Below are positions 1-8,844 of a stretch of 64,000 nt of DNA, in pieces; the stretch's first letter is position 1; every line of letters begins with the position of its first letter. The stretch covers positions 1,364,001 to 1,428,000 of the forward strand of contig NC_017668.1 in the NCBI RefSeq assembly GCF_000284515.1, given 5' to 3'. Both the position numbers and the translations under genes were made by a program. Source of the DNA: Halobacillus halophilus DSM 2266. Lineage in GTDB: Bacteria; Bacillota; Bacilli; Bacillales; Halobacillaceae. The notes under the pieces are model-generated. The model did not search any database. It was not told the origin of the DNA and saw only the letters and a program-made list of their open reading frames with translations.

Positions 1-846
1 ATTATCCGATTACTAACGAGAACGTACATAAACGAAGGCGATGAGGTCGTGATGGCAGGAGTGACGTTTCCGCGTTACAAAACAAATGTCATCATCGAAG
101 GCGGCGTTCCCATTGAGGTTGAAATGGAGGAGGGCGGCGTGCACGATCTGGAGAAAATGGCTGAAGCCTTAAACGAGAAAACAAAAATGGTGTTCGTCTG
201 CAACCCGAATAACCCCACTGGCACGATCGTACATAAAGAACGCTTAAAGGCCTTTATTGAAAAGGTTCCATCCCACGTCATGCTTGTTATGGATGAAGCT
301 TATTATGAATACGCGGATTCCCCTCAATATTTAGAAACGATCCCTTTACTCAATCAGTACAAGAATATGGTGATTTTACGGACTTTTTCTAAAGTCTACG
401 GTCTAGCCGCGTTACGGATTGGCTATGGGCTGATGGCGGCTGAAATGGTAAACGATCTCCATAAAGTGAAAGAGCCATTTAATATTAACCGATTAGCTCA
501 AGCAGCGGCCTCCGCTTCTTTGGATGATGACGAGTTTCTCTATGAAAGCATTCGATTGAACAAAGAGGGGCGTGAGTTATTAACCAATCAATTCGAAGCT
601 ATGAATCTATCTTACTTTCCAACTCAAACCAACTTCATTATGGTGGATACCGGCTATCCGGCTAAAGAGGTTTATGAGTATCTATTAAATCTTGGAGTGA
701 TTATCCGACCAGGTCACTTAATGGGATATCCAACGATGATTCGGGTGACCATTGGTGAGCAGAAAGACAATCAATATTTTATGGACTGTCTGGAAGCTTA
801 TTTGAAAGAGCAGCAAAAAGATGAAAAAGGGGTGTTGAAGCGATGA
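1..846 (+). CDS. hisC: HisC-type aminotransferase (5' end outside window)
   Basis: This is a fold-type I PLP aminotransferase of the histidinol-phosphate/aromatic aminotransferase family. The reading frame is open from base 1, and the residues before the first possible start (LLTRTYINEGDEV) match the family, so the gene begins upstream of the window. The PLP lysine lies in TFSKVYGLAALRIGYG, the NPNNPTGT loop is present, and the C-terminal arginine region reads IIRPGHLMGYPTMIRVT. The stop overlaps the start of the E1alpha gene (ATGA), so the two are probably translationally coupled. No other his gene is nearby. HisC-like enzymes often also transaminate tyrosine and phenylalanine, and its place beside a 2-oxoacid dehydrogenase suggests a catabolic role. 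That role is inference; the family call is firm. Confidence 0.85.
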   Translation: MIRLLTRTYINEGDEVVMAGVTFPRYKTNVIIEGGVPIEVEMEEGGVHDLEKMAEALNEKTKMVFVCNPNNPTGTIVHKERLKAFIEKVPSHVMLVMDEAYYEYADSPQYLETIPLLNQYKNMVILRTFSKVYGLAALRIGYGLMAAEMVNDLHKVKEPFNINRLAQAAASASLDDDEFLYESIRLNKEGRELLTNQFEAMNLSYFPTQTNFIMVDTGYPAKEVYEYLLNLGVIIRPGHLMGYPTMIRVTIGEQKDNQYFMDCLEAYLKEQQKDEKGVLKR

Positions 847-1919
847 ACATGCTTGAGAAATTTCCATTAACGCAGTACGTCAGTGAAGAAGGGGAAACTG
901 TTCATTCCGACGTAACGGACATGCTGACCGCTGATTTGGTCAAACTTTTTTATGAAAAGATGTTGAGAGCGCGCATGATGGACAAAAAGTGCGTCAACCT
1001 GCAACGCCAGGGTAGAATCGGAACGTATGTGCCTTATGAAGGGCAGGAAGCGGCCCAGGTGGGCAGTGCTTTAGCGGTTGAGGAAGGTGACTGGATGTTC
1101 CCAACTTACCGGGATCATGCGGCAACGATGACGTTCGGTCACTCGCTCCGCAATCTATTGTTGTATTGGGTAGGACGTATAGAAGGCGGTATCCCTCCTG
1201 AAGGAAAGAATATCTTTCCACCAGCGGTTCCGATTGCCTCGCAGCTGCTTCATGCTACCGGTGTCGCCTGGGCTGAGAAGAAGAAAAACACAGACCGGGT
1301 TTCCCTGGTCTACTTTGGAGATGGGGCAACATCAGAAGGGGATTTCCATGAGGGGCTTAATTTTGCAAGCGTTTTCAAGGCTCCGGTCGTTTTCTTTAAT
1401 CAGAATAACGGTTATGCCATTAGCGTTCCAATGGAGAAGCAAATGAATTCTAAAACGATTGCTCAAAAGGGATTAGGCTATGAAATTCCAAGTATTCGAA
1501 TCGATGGGAATGATATTGCGGCTGTTTATCTAGAAACAAAAAAAGCAGTAGAACGTGCTCGTAATGGTGAAGGACCAACCTTGATTGAAGCGGTCACATG
1601 GAGATACGGCGCACACACGACAGCGGATGACCCATCTAAATACCGGGATCAAGGAGAGAGCGACCAGAGAAGAACAACGGGCGATCCTTTACTAAGACTC
1701 GAAAAATATATGAAAAATGAAGGGCTATGGGACGAGGAGTGGGTAACCACTACGGAGAATAAAATCACACGTGAAATCAATACGGCTTTAGAAGAGATGC
1801 AAAATTATCCTGAACCAAGAATTGAGGATGTATTTGAAAACGTATTTGAAAAACCAACCTGGACGCTGGATGAACAGCTTGAACAACATAGGAGCATAAA
1901 AAGGGGGCAAATGTCATGA
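843..1919 (+). CDS. pdhA: 2-oxoacid dehydrogenase E1 alpha subunit (pyruvate/branched-chain type)
   Basis: This is the thiamine-diphosphate-binding alpha subunit of an E1 decarboxylase of the pyruvate/branched-chain 2-oxoacid type (358 aa, normal family length). The ThDP motif runs from GDGATSEGDFHEG to FFNQNNGYAIS. The pocket stretch MFPTYRDHA and the phosphorylation-loop-like YGAHTTADDPSKYR are present. The ATG start overlaps the aminotransferase stop and the gene's own stop overlaps the E1beta start (both ATGA). The acceptor pocket cannot be read well enough to name the 2-oxoacid. The symbol follows the best general family match; the substrate could be pyruvate, a branched-chain oxoacid or an aryl-pyruvate. 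Confidence 0.88.
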   Translation: MNMLEKFPLTQYVSEEGETVHSDVTDMLTADLVKLFYEKMLRARMMDKKCVNLQRQGRIGTYVPYEGQEAAQVGSALAVEEGDWMFPTYRDHAATMTFGHSLRNLLLYWVGRIEGGIPPEGKNIFPPAVPIASQLLHATGVAWAEKKKNTDRVSLVYFGDGATSEGDFHEGLNFASVFKAPVVFFNQNNGYAISVPMEKQMNSKTIAQKGLGYEIPSIRIDGNDIAAVYLETKKAVERARNGEGPTLIEAVTWRYGAHTTADDPSKYRDQGESDQRRTTGDPLLRLEKYMKNEGLWDEEWVTTTENKITREINTALEEMQNYPEPRIEDVFENVFEKPTWTLDEQLEQHRSIKRGQMS

Positions 1920-2914
1920 CGACGGCTATTCAAGTGAGAAAATTAACGATGGTTCAGGCAGTGACAGATGCAATGAAAACCATGCTTCAAGAGGATGAAT
2001 CCGTGATCGTTCTTGGGGAAGATGTAGGAAAAAACGGAGGCGTTTTCCGGGCGACGGAAGGATTATTTGATCAGTTCGGAGAAGAGCGCGTTATCGATAC
2101 GCCGCTTGCCGAATCAGGAATCATTGGAACATCGATTGGTCTTGCGATTAACGGTTTTCGCCCAATTGCGGAGATGCAGTTTTTAGGCTTTATCTATCCA
2201 GCCTTCAATCAACTAATGACCCATGCTACTCGTATGCGGCAGCGTACGATGGGACGTTATACGGTGCCAATGGTTATTAGAGCTCCTTACGGGGCCGGAG
2301 TAAAAGCACCGGAAATTCATTCAGATAGTGTGGAAGCTTTGTTTACCCAGATTCCTGGCCTGAAGGTAGTAATTCCATCTAACGCTTATGATGCAAAAGG
2401 TTTGCTGATCTCAAGTATTGAAGATCCGGACCCGGTGCTTTTTCTAGAGCCGATGAGAAGTTATCGCTCGTTCCGTACAGAGGTTCCTGAAGAAAAGTAC
2501 ACAGTCGATCTAGGTAAAGCTTCCTATCAGAAGAAAGGAAATGACGTTACGTTGCTAACATGGGGAGCGATGGTGCCCGATACGATGAAAGCCGTGGAGC
2601 AATTCGAAAAGCAGCAAAACGCTACATGTGAGGTTATTGATTTAAGAACGCTTTACCCATTAGATAAAAAAACCATCCAGGAGTCTGTAGAGAAGACAGG
2701 TCGCGTCGTCATTGTGCATGAAGCGCCAGCGACGGGGGGAATGAATGCGGAAATCATATCCGTCATTAATGATTCTGCCTTTTTCTACTTAAAAGCTCCC
2801 GTTCAAAAGGTTACCGGTTTTGACACACCAGTGCCTGTGTATTCTCTCGAAAAAGAATACCTGCCAAGCAGTGAAAAAATAATTCATGCCATTAATCAGG
2901 CATTATCATACTAG
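1916..2914 (+). CDS. pdhB: 2-oxoacid dehydrogenase E1 beta subunit
   Basis: This is the transketolase-like beta subunit (332 aa), which completes the E1 active site with the alpha subunit. Typical stretches are VLGEDVGKNGGVFRATEGL, DTPLAESGIIGTSIGLA, the cofactor-contacting region PYGAGVKAPEIHSDS and the C-terminal transketolase domain with EVIDLRTLYPLDKKTI and VIVHEAPATGG. It is coupled to E1alpha by an ATGA overlap. E2 follows after 12 bases, with an AGGAGG directly at the E1beta stop. The three genes clearly form one transcription unit. Confidence 0.88.
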   Translation: MTTAIQVRKLTMVQAVTDAMKTMLQEDESVIVLGEDVGKNGGVFRATEGLFDQFGEERVIDTPLAESGIIGTSIGLAINGFRPIAEMQFLGFIYPAFNQLMTHATRMRQRTMGRYTVPMVIRAPYGAGVKAPEIHSDSVEALFTQIPGLKVVIPSNAYDAKGLLISSIEDPDPVLFLEPMRSYRSFRTEVPEEKYTVDLGKASYQKKGNDVTLLTWGAMVPDTMKAVEQFEKQQNATCEVIDLRTLYPLDKKTIQESVEKTGRVVIVHEAPATGGMNAEIISVINDSAFFYLKAPVQKVTGFDTPVPVYSLEKEYLPSSEKIIHAINQALSY

Positions 2915-2926
2915 GAGGTCCGGAGC

Positions 2927-4162
2927 ATGGATGTGAAATTGCATGATATTGGGGAAGGAATGCATGAAGCTGAAATTCTTTATTATTTTGTGAAAAAAGG
3001 GGATTTTGTGAAGAATGACGCTCCACTTGTTGAAGTTCAGACGGACAAAATGACGGCTGAACTGACCGCGCCAGCAGAAGGAGTCATTGAGGAAATTAAT
3101 TATGATGTAGGCGATGTGATTGAAGTGGGCACGACCATTTTAACGATGAGGTCTGAACAAAAGCAGTCCTCTAAGCAGCCCGTACTTGCCGGACAGACGG
3201 CTGGTACAGAGACGAACCAAAGTTCCGGGCCAAGAAACTTTAATTGGGAGCTTCCATCTACCAGGGTGAAGGCTTCCCCTCATACACGGAGGATTGCCAG
3301 AGAACAGGGCATCAAGATTGAAGACGTTCAGGGTACAGGAAAAGGAGGACGTATCCTCGATGAAGATATCTTCGCATTTATGGAAACCAAATCGAAGCCT
3401 TCTCCTGTAAAAGAAGAAGAGGAAGTGAAAAAACAGCCGCCAGTCGAACGAGCAGGACAGCAGCAAACCATCCCATTTAGAGGCCGGCGAAAACAAATTG
3501 CCAAAAAAATGACCCAATCGCTTTATACGGCTCCCCATGTCACTCATTTTGATGAAGTGGATATGACGGAAGTATTAAAGGTGAAGGATCAGCTGAAAAA
3601 AGGTACAGACCGTCGTCCAGGCGTCCAAGTATCAGTTGCCGCCTTTTTTATCAAAGCTCTCCAGCTATCCCTTAAAGAATTTCCGATATTCAACTCTAAA
3701 TTAGACGAAGAGAAAGGAGAAATCCTTTTAGAATCGTCTTACAATATCGGACTCGCCACCGGAACAGAGGAAGGATTAATCGTACCTGTCTTAAAAAACG
3801 TTGAAAATCTATCATTAATAGACATCCATAAACAGATGAAAGATTTAACGAAAAAGGCGGTAGATAATAAGCTATCTGGACATGATTTACGGGGAGGAAC
3901 CTTTACCATTAGTAACGTTGGACCGATGGGAAGCACCGGGGCGACACCGATTTTAAATTATCCAGAAACGGGTTTGATGGCCTTTCATAAAACGAAAAAA
4001 ATGCCAGTGGTTATTGATGATGAAATTGTCATTAGACAGATGATGAATGTGACGCTGACTTTTGATCACCGAGTTGCCGATGGTTCGCAATCCGTTGCCT
4101 TTACGAACCGGTTTATTGACTATATTGAAAATCCATATGTGATGCTAATCGAATTAATCTAG
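2927..4162 (+). CDS. pdhC: 2-oxoacid dehydrogenase E2 (dihydrolipoamide acyltransferase)
   Basis: This is the core acyltransferase of the complex (411 aa). It has a single lipoyl domain (about residues 1-75, lipoyl lysine 41 in [10 protein letters not shown]), a linker, a peripheral-subunit-binding domain (about 115-152: [25 protein letters not shown]) and the catalytic domain from about 180. The catalytic His381 and Asp385 lie in DHRVADG near the C terminus. The binding domain implies that an E3 exists, but no E3 gene (lipoamide dehydrogenase) follows. A shared chromosomal E3 is therefore likely. The start is preceded by AGGAGG at 2913. Acyl specificity is not determined. Confidence 0.87.
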   Translation: MDVKLHDIGEGMHEAEILYYFVKKGDFVKNDAPLVEVQTDKMTAELTAPAEGVIEEINYDVGDVIEVGTTILTMRSEQKQSSKQPVLAGQTAGTETNQSSGPRNFNWELPSTRVKASPHTRRIAREQGIKIEDVQGTGKGGRILDEDIFAFMETKSKPSPVKEEEEVKKQPPVERAGQQQTIPFRGRRKQIAKKMTQSLYTAPHVTHFDEVDMTEVLKVKDQLKKGTDRRPGVQVSVAAFFIKALQLSLKEFPIFNSKLDEEKGEILLESSYNIGLATGTEEGLIVPVLKNVENLSLIDIHKQMKDLTKKAVDNKLSGHDLRGGTFTISNVGPMGSTGATPILNYPETGLMAFHKTKKMPVVIDDEIVIRQMMNVTLTFDHRVADGSQSVAFTNRFIDYIENPYVMLIELI

Positions 4163-4286
4163 AAAGAGCCGATAGCCGTGAGCGTGCAGGTGTCCATTCT
4201 CGCGCTCCACTGGTGGCTGAAATGAGGTTAACCAAAAAGGAAGAAAGCGGTAGAATTTTTTCAATAATCCTGGAGAGGGGAATTAC

Positions 4287-5717
4287 ATGGAAAAAAGAAA
4301 GCCTTCGTTTCTCGTTTCGAGTCTTGTTATTCTTTTAATTATTGCCATCCTTGGAGTCAGCATCTTAGTATATGGAACAGCGCCTCATATCCCAATTGTC
4401 ATTGCTGCGGTGATCGTTACATTGTATGGACTAAAGTTAGGGTACAAGTGGAAAGAGTTAGAAAAAGCTATGACAAAAGGAGTCTCCTATGGTGTTCCTG
4501 CCATCATTATCTTAAGCTTGATCGGCATAACCGTCGGCGTCTGGGTATTGAATGGTACCGTTCAAACCATTACATACTACGGTCTTCAAGTATTATCTCC
4601 ATCCCTGTTTTTAGTGAGTGCTGTCATTATTACAGCCGTAGTAGCTACGATGACGGGAAGTTCCTGGAGTGCCATTAGTACAATCGGGATTGCCTTGATG
4701 GGCGTGGCTTATGGGATGTCTATTTCTCCAACTGTAACGGCCGGGGCTATTGTAAGCGGCGCATTGTTTGGAGACAAATTGTCCCCTCTGTCGGATACGA
4801 CAAACTTGGCTGCAGCTACAGCTAAAGTCGATATTTTCCAGCATATCCGCCATATGCTTTGGACAACCATTCCAAGCTTAATTATTACGCTCGGTATCTT
4901 TGCAGCCATTGGGATATTTTCCAGTCGAGAGGCAGCCGATATAGGAAAAGTAGAATCGATGATGACGACGTTGAATAATGAATTTATGCTTACACCCGTG
5001 ACGCTTATTTCACCTCTGCTTATTATCATTCTGGCTTTTAGAAAAGTTAGTCCGATTCCATCTTTGATTATCGGGCTGGTAGCAGCGGTCATCACTACTT
5101 TCTATACGGTTCCAGGTGTATCTCTGGGTACGATTATGAACACAGCGCATTTCGGATACACCGCGGATACAGGGGTAGAAGCGATTGATAACTTATTGTC
5201 ACTGGGCGGATTAGATAGTATGCTGTTTGGTGTATCGTTAATTTTGATAGCGCTTTCATTTGGCGGTATTATACGTGAAATCGGCATAGCTCAAGCCATT
5301 ATTGAAGGCTTAAAGAGGTTTTTGCGAAGCAGGGGCAATGTTATTACATCTACCGTTTTGTCTTGTTTAGGAATTAATGTCGTGGTAGGAGAACAGTATT
5401 TATCGATTATTCTTCCAGGGCAAATGCTTGAGGAGAGTTATGAGCAGACGAATCTTCATCCTAAAAACATGTCCCGGACGCTTGAAGATGCCGGAACGCT
5501 TATCCACCCTTTAATTCCATGGGGAGTGACGGGAGCGTTCATTATGACCACATTGAACGTAGGAATCGGCTATATTCCGTTTTCGTTTATCTGTTTCATT
5601 TCTCCGATTATCGCCATCATCTACGGCTACACAGGCTTTACCCTAACTCCGCTGGCGACGGAAGATGTGGTGGATCTTGAAAAGCAACGAGTTTCATCAG
5701 GAACAGGAAGTCATTAA
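4287..5717 (+). CDS. nhaC: NhaC-family Na+/H+ antiporter
   Basis: This is a polytopic membrane protein (476 aa) of the NhaC family, with about 11-12 hydrophobic segments. The family-typical stretch TGSSWSAISTIGIALMG is followed by SGALFGDKLSPLSDTTNLA. The C-terminal half carries GEQYLSIILPGQM and EDAGTLIHPLIPWG. Members exchange Na+ for H+ or couple Na+ to organic anions (for example the malate/lactate antiporter MleN). A good ribosome binding site (GAGAGGGGA) precedes the ATG. It lies 124 bases after E2 with no obvious terminator between, so it may belong to the same operon and export or import a substrate of that pathway. Substrate unknown. Confidence 0.85.
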   Translation: MEKRKPSFLVSSLVILLIIAILGVSILVYGTAPHIPIVIAAVIVTLYGLKLGYKWKELEKAMTKGVSYGVPAIIILSLIGITVGVWVLNGTVQTITYYGLQVLSPSLFLVSAVIITAVVATMTGSSWSAISTIGIALMGVAYGMSISPTVTAGAIVSGALFGDKLSPLSDTTNLAAATAKVDIFQHIRHMLWTTIPSLIITLGIFAAIGIFSSREAADIGKVESMMTTLNNEFMLTPVTLISPLLIIILAFRKVSPIPSLIIGLVAAVITTFYTVPGVSLGTIMNTAHFGYTADTGVEAIDNLLSLGGLDSMLFGVSLILIALSFGGIIREIGIAQAIIEGLKRFLRSRGNVITSTVLSCLGINVVVGEQYLSIILPGQMLEESYEQTNLHPKNMSRTLEDAGTLIHPLIPWGVTGAFIMTTLNVGIGYIPFSFICFISPIIAIIYGYTGFTLTPLATEDVVDLEKQRVSSGTGSH

Positions 5718-5741
5718 TATAAAGAGAAAAGGAAGATCAGC

Positions 5742-6599
5742 TTGGAAGTTTTCGGACCAGTAACCATGACATTTGAAGAACGAGAGCGAACCTTTTATTA
5801 CAGCGTACCTGAAAATCTGGAGCAGGCTGTCCCCGTTGTATTCTGCTTTCACGGGGCTGGCAGCAGTGCAAGGCACCATATGAAAATTACCGGATTCCAC
5901 AAACTCTCAGAGGAGCATCAGGTCATCACCGTCTTTCCTGATGCGGTTCATTTCGATCCTGCAGACCGAATGACAAAGCAATGGAATGAAGGCAGAGAAA
6001 AAAATACTGCCTTTCAGCAGGAAGTCAATGATGTCGGGTTTGTGTTGGATTTGATTGATTGGCTGAAACAACGGTATCCCGTGGATGAAAGCAGAATTTA
6101 CGCCACAGGGTTCTCCAACGGTTCGGCCTTCAGTTTGAGACTTGGCCTTGAATGTCAGGATGTTTTTGCCGGAGTGGGAGGAGTTTCAGGCCCCCTGGTC
6201 AAAGATTTAGCGAAGAAGTTTCAATGGAGTAAACCTATGCCGATGCTTTTCATTATGGGGACGGATGATAAGCTTGTCCCTTATGATGGCCATTATGATT
6301 CGACCTACATGATTGACCAACTTCTCTCCGCAGAAAAAACAGTTAAGTTTTTTGCAAAATCCTGGGGAGATGGTGGAACCCATCATCACGAGCGGGTTAT
6401 GGAAAACGAAGAATACGCCATTGTGAAAAATGCTTACCCGCAAGAAGAAGAAAAAGTTGTGTTTTACTCGATTGAAGGTGGAGGACACACGTGGCCTGGA
6501 GGGCCGTTGTCGCAAGCATCCTCCTTAACCGGAAAAGTAGCCGGTCAGTTGGACGCGACGAAAATCCTTTTTGAGCATTTGATTACATTTCAACGATAA
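5742..6599 (+). CDS. PHB depolymerase (LpqC)-family alpha/beta hydrolase
   Basis: This is a serine hydrolase of the polyhydroxybutyrate-depolymerase/feruloyl-esterase-like family (285 aa). The oxyanion-hole stretch is CFHGAGSS and the nucleophile elbow is GFSNGS. The probable acid is in MGTDDKLVPYDGH and the catalytic His is in GGGHTWPGG. There is no signal peptide, so it acts in the cytoplasm. The TTG start has AAAAGGAAG just upstream and lies 24 bases after the antiporter. It is the last gene before a strong terminator. Possible roles are hydrolysis of an ester or thioester intermediate of the upstream pathway, or of an unrelated aryl ester. The substrate is unknown. Confidence 0.75.
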   Translation: MEVFGPVTMTFEERERTFYYSVPENLEQAVPVVFCFHGAGSSARHHMKITGFHKLSEEHQVITVFPDAVHFDPADRMTKQWNEGREKNTAFQQEVNDVGFVLDLIDWLKQRYPVDESRIYATGFSNGSAFSLRLGLECQDVFAGVGGVSGPLVKDLAKKFQWSKPMPMLFIMGTDDKLVPYDGHYDSTYMIDQLLSAEKTVKFFAKSWGDGGTHHHERVMENEEYAIVKNAYPQEEEKVVFYSIEGGGHTWPGGPLSQASSLTGKVAGQLDATKILFEHLITFQR

Positions 6600-6602
6600 G
6601 CA

Positions 6603-6630
6603 AAGAGCCGATTTTCGGCTCTTTTTTTTC
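6603..6630 (+). terminator. Rho-independent terminator
   Basis: A 9-bp stem (AAGAGCCGA / TCGGCTCTT) with a 3-base loop is followed by a T run. It ends the aminotransferase-E1-E2-NhaC-hydrolase unit. Confidence 0.9.
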
Positions 6631-6689
6631 TGGGTTCCAGTAGGTAGGAGAAAGAAACATGCAGTAATGCTTATCACAAAACAGAGCTA

Positions 6690-6811
6690 TATTTTTTTCA
6701 TATACAAAACGAACATAATCAATATTTTATATATGAAAGGTTGAGTGTTAGTTTGTAATTACAAGATAATTGTGAATATTTTACAAAATGACATGATTCT
6801 TACTAGAAGGA
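6690..6811 (+). promoter_or_regulatory. Upstream region of hpaG1, AT-rich with a 12-bp palindrome
   Basis: The 190-base gap before hpaG1 is very AT-rich. It contains the perfect palindrome TTGTAATTACAA (6753-6764), whose left half could serve as a -35 (TTGTAA) with TATTTT about 18 bases on as a -10. The stretch TATATGAAA (6730) recurs near the LysR gene (about 11684), so shared control by that regulator is conceivable. The ribosome binding site AGAAGGAG lies at 6804-6811. Promoter assignment is tentative. Confidence 0.35.
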
Positions 6812-6820
6812 GTGAATGGA

Positions 6821-7606
6821 ATGACCAAAGCGAAAGCTAAATTCAGCGGTAGATTGCAGATGCAGGAAATTGACGTTCACCTGCATGAAGGGACTGTTCA
6901 ATGGGACGGAAGTGTCGATACATCCGAACATACCTGGGATTCCCCGATATCTGGTACGGTTTACGGTACATTACTAAACTATCAAGGTGCACTGGATCAA
7001 ATGGAAGACGCCTTACATCAGGATCCCTACAAATCCCCTCCAAAAGCTCCGATTCTCTATATCAAACCTAAAAACACCATTACGGGTCATCAAACTATGA
7101 TTCCCATGCCGGAAGATGTACCAGAACTTGAAGTGGGAGCCTGTCTTGGCCTGGTTATCGGTGAAAAAGCTTGCCGTGTCAGCGAGGAAGAAGCGATGAG
7201 CTATATTGCGGGCTATACGATTGTTAATGATATGAGTGTTCCGCATGAGAGCGTGTTCAGACCGGCGGTTAAGCACAAAGCACGCGATGGGTTCTGTCCT
7301 GCAGGTCCGTGGATTGTAGAGCGTGATGAAGTACCGGCCCCTGATAATCTTACTATTCGCGTCTATGTGAATGGGGAATGTATGCAGGAAAATCATACTG
7401 GGAATCTCGTTCGTTCGGTTGCGCAGCTGCTTTCAGATGTCACCGAATTTATGACCCTTGAAAAAGGGGATACGCTGCTGGTCGGTATTCCGGAAAATCC
7501 TCCTCGTGTAAAGGATGGGGACCAGATCCGTATTGAAATAGAACAGGTAGGCGTCCTTGAAAATAAGGTAAAAAAAGAAGCAGCCGTAGGAGGGATTAAA
7601 TCATGA
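6821..7606 (+). CDS. hpaG1: HpaG N-terminal-half homologue (FAH family; homoprotocatechuate pathway)
   Basis: This is a fumarylacetoacetate-hydrolase-fold protein of about 261 aa, matching the N-terminal half of enterobacterial HpaG, the bifunctional decarboxylase/isomerase of the 4-hydroxyphenylacetate pathway. Family signatures are GTVYGTLLNYQG, YIKPKNTITGH, SYIAGYTIVNDMSVP and FRPAVKHKARDGFCPAGPW, with metal-binding acidic residues in PELEVGACLGLVIG. An in-frame GTG at 6812 abuts the ribosome binding site, so the ATG at 6821 with 9-base spacing is the better start. Its stop overlaps the next start (ATGA). In E. coli the two halves are one polypeptide; here they are separate genes. Confidence 0.85.
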   Translation: MTKAKAKFSGRLQMQEIDVHLHEGTVQWDGSVDTSEHTWDSPISGTVYGTLLNYQGALDQMEDALHQDPYKSPPKAPILYIKPKNTITGHQTMIPMPEDVPELEVGACLGLVIGEKACRVSEEEAMSYIAGYTIVNDMSVPHESVFRPAVKHKARDGFCPAGPWIVERDEVPAPDNLTIRVYVNGECMQENHTGNLVRSVAQLLSDVTEFMTLEKGDTLLVGIPENPPRVKDGDQIRIEIEQVGVLENKVKKEAAVGGIKS

Positions 7607-8349
7607 AAACGGCACGGGTAGCCTTTGAAGGCGGAATTTATAAGGCAACAGAGCTTTCTGAAGGGATTCAACTGGATAATGGCAGGCAGGTGGCAGAGGA
7701 AGAGGTGGTCTGGCTCCCGCCGATTGAGCCGCAGACCAGCTTTGCGCTTGGATTGAATTATAGTGATCATGCGAGCGAGCTTTCTTTCAAAGCTCCAGAA
7801 GAGCCGCTTGTATTTCTGAAAGGACCCAACACTTTTGTCGGTCACCGGGGCAAAACCTATCGTCCTTCTGATGTGACCCATATGCATTATGAGTGTGAAC
7901 TGGCTGTCGTCATTGGCCGGGAAGCGAAAGGTGTTAAAAAAGAAGAGGCGTACAACTATATTGCAGGTTATACGATTGCCAATGATTATGCGATCCGCGA
8001 TTACCTGGAAAATTACTACCGCCCGAATTTGCGAGTGAAAAACCGTGATCACTGCACACCGATCGGTCCCTGGCTGGTCGATGCCGCAGAAGTTCAAGAT
8101 CCTATGAATCTGGCTTTGCGCACGTATGTGAATGGCGAACTGGTTCAGGAAGGCTCAACGAAGGATATGATTTTTGATATTCCTGATCTTATCGAATACT
8201 TAAGCAGCTTTATGACACTAAGTCCAGGGGATCTTATTTTGACAGGGACTCCAAAAGGGACAGTGGATACAAAAGTAGGAGATGAGGTCATTACAGAGGT
8301 TGAAGGCCTGGGCCGTCTGGTCAATACGATTACCGGGGAGCCAAGCTGA
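7603..8349 (+). CDS. hpaG2: HpaG C-terminal-half homologue (FAH family)
   Basis: This 248-aa FAH-fold enzyme matches the C-terminal half of enterobacterial HpaG. Very similar stretches are ALGLNYSDHASELSF, EEPLVFLKGPNTFVGH, HYECELAVVIGREAKG (metal-binding acids) and DYAIRDYLENYYRPNLRVKNRD, with the GTPKGT loop near the C terminus. With hpaG1 it should carry out the decarboxylation and isomerisation of the ring-cleavage product after HpaE and HpaF. It is coupled to hpaG1 by a 4-base overlap and has AGGAGG upstream. HpaH hydratases belong to the same superfamily, but this sequence is HpaG-like. Confidence 0.87.
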   Translation: MKTARVAFEGGIYKATELSEGIQLDNGRQVAEEEVVWLPPIEPQTSFALGLNYSDHASELSFKAPEEPLVFLKGPNTFVGHRGKTYRPSDVTHMHYECELAVVIGREAKGVKKEEAYNYIAGYTIANDYAIRDYLENYYRPNLRVKNRDHCTPIGPWLVDAAEVQDPMNLALRTYVNGELVQEGSTKDMIFDIPDLIEYLSSFMTLSPGDLILTGTPKGTVDTKVGDEVITEVEGLGRLVNTITGEPS

Positions 8350-8367
8350 GACGAAGGAGGAAGAATT

Positions 8368-8748
8368 ATGCCGCATGTGATGGTAGAATACACGGATAAT
8401 CTGAGCTCTCATACGGATATTCAAAGTCTGCTCCATAAGCTGGGCCAGGTGTTAGTAGGACTCGGGGACACGTATCCGGTCGGTGGAATTCGGGTAAGGG
8501 CTCATAAAGTCACAGAGTATCGCATAGCCGATGGGAAAGCAGATGATGCGTTCGTTCATACGACGTTAAAAATAGGCAAAGGCAGAAGTGAAGAAGCGAA
8601 ACAAGCGACCTGCGAAAAACTATTTGATGTGATGAAGGAACACTTTGCTTCGATTTACGAAGAAAAATACTTAGCTTTATCTCTCGAACTAGTAGAATTT
8701 CAGCATAAAACCTATAAACATAATAATATCCATAGCCGGTTTAGATAG
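8368..8748 (+). CDS. hpaF: 5-carboxymethyl-2-hydroxymuconate delta-isomerase
   Basis: This small tautomerase-superfamily enzyme (126 aa, usual length) isomerises 5-carboxymethyl-2-hydroxymuconate. After removal of Met the N-terminal residue is Pro (PHVMVEYTDNL), the general base of the family. A strong AAGGAGG precedes the ATG, 18 bases after hpaG2, so the three genes form an operon. A weak hairpin (GACCT/AGGTC) follows at about 8760. Confidence 0.88.
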   Translation: MPHVMVEYTDNLSSHTDIQSLLHKLGQVLVGLGDTYPVGGIRVRAHKVTEYRIADGKADDAFVHTTLKIGKGRSEEAKQATCEKLFDVMKEHFASIYEEKYLALSLELVEFQHKTYKHNNIHSRFR

Positions 8749-8785
8749 AAGTGATAAAGGACCTGAATAAGGTCTTCTTCGATTA

Positions 8786-8801
8786 ATGTAAGCGTTTTCT
8801 C
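8786..8801 (+). promoter_or_regulatory. Possible cre (CcpA) site
   Basis: ATGTAAGCGTTTTCTC matches the cre consensus WTGNNARCGNWWWCAW at 14 of 16 positions. It lies between hpaF and the symporter pair, so it could repress the transporter when glucose is present. The mismatches are at the last conserved A and the final W. Confidence 0.4.
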
Positions 8802-8844
8802 TAAAGAAAGACTCTATGCACCCCAATATAAAAGGAGGGCGAAT

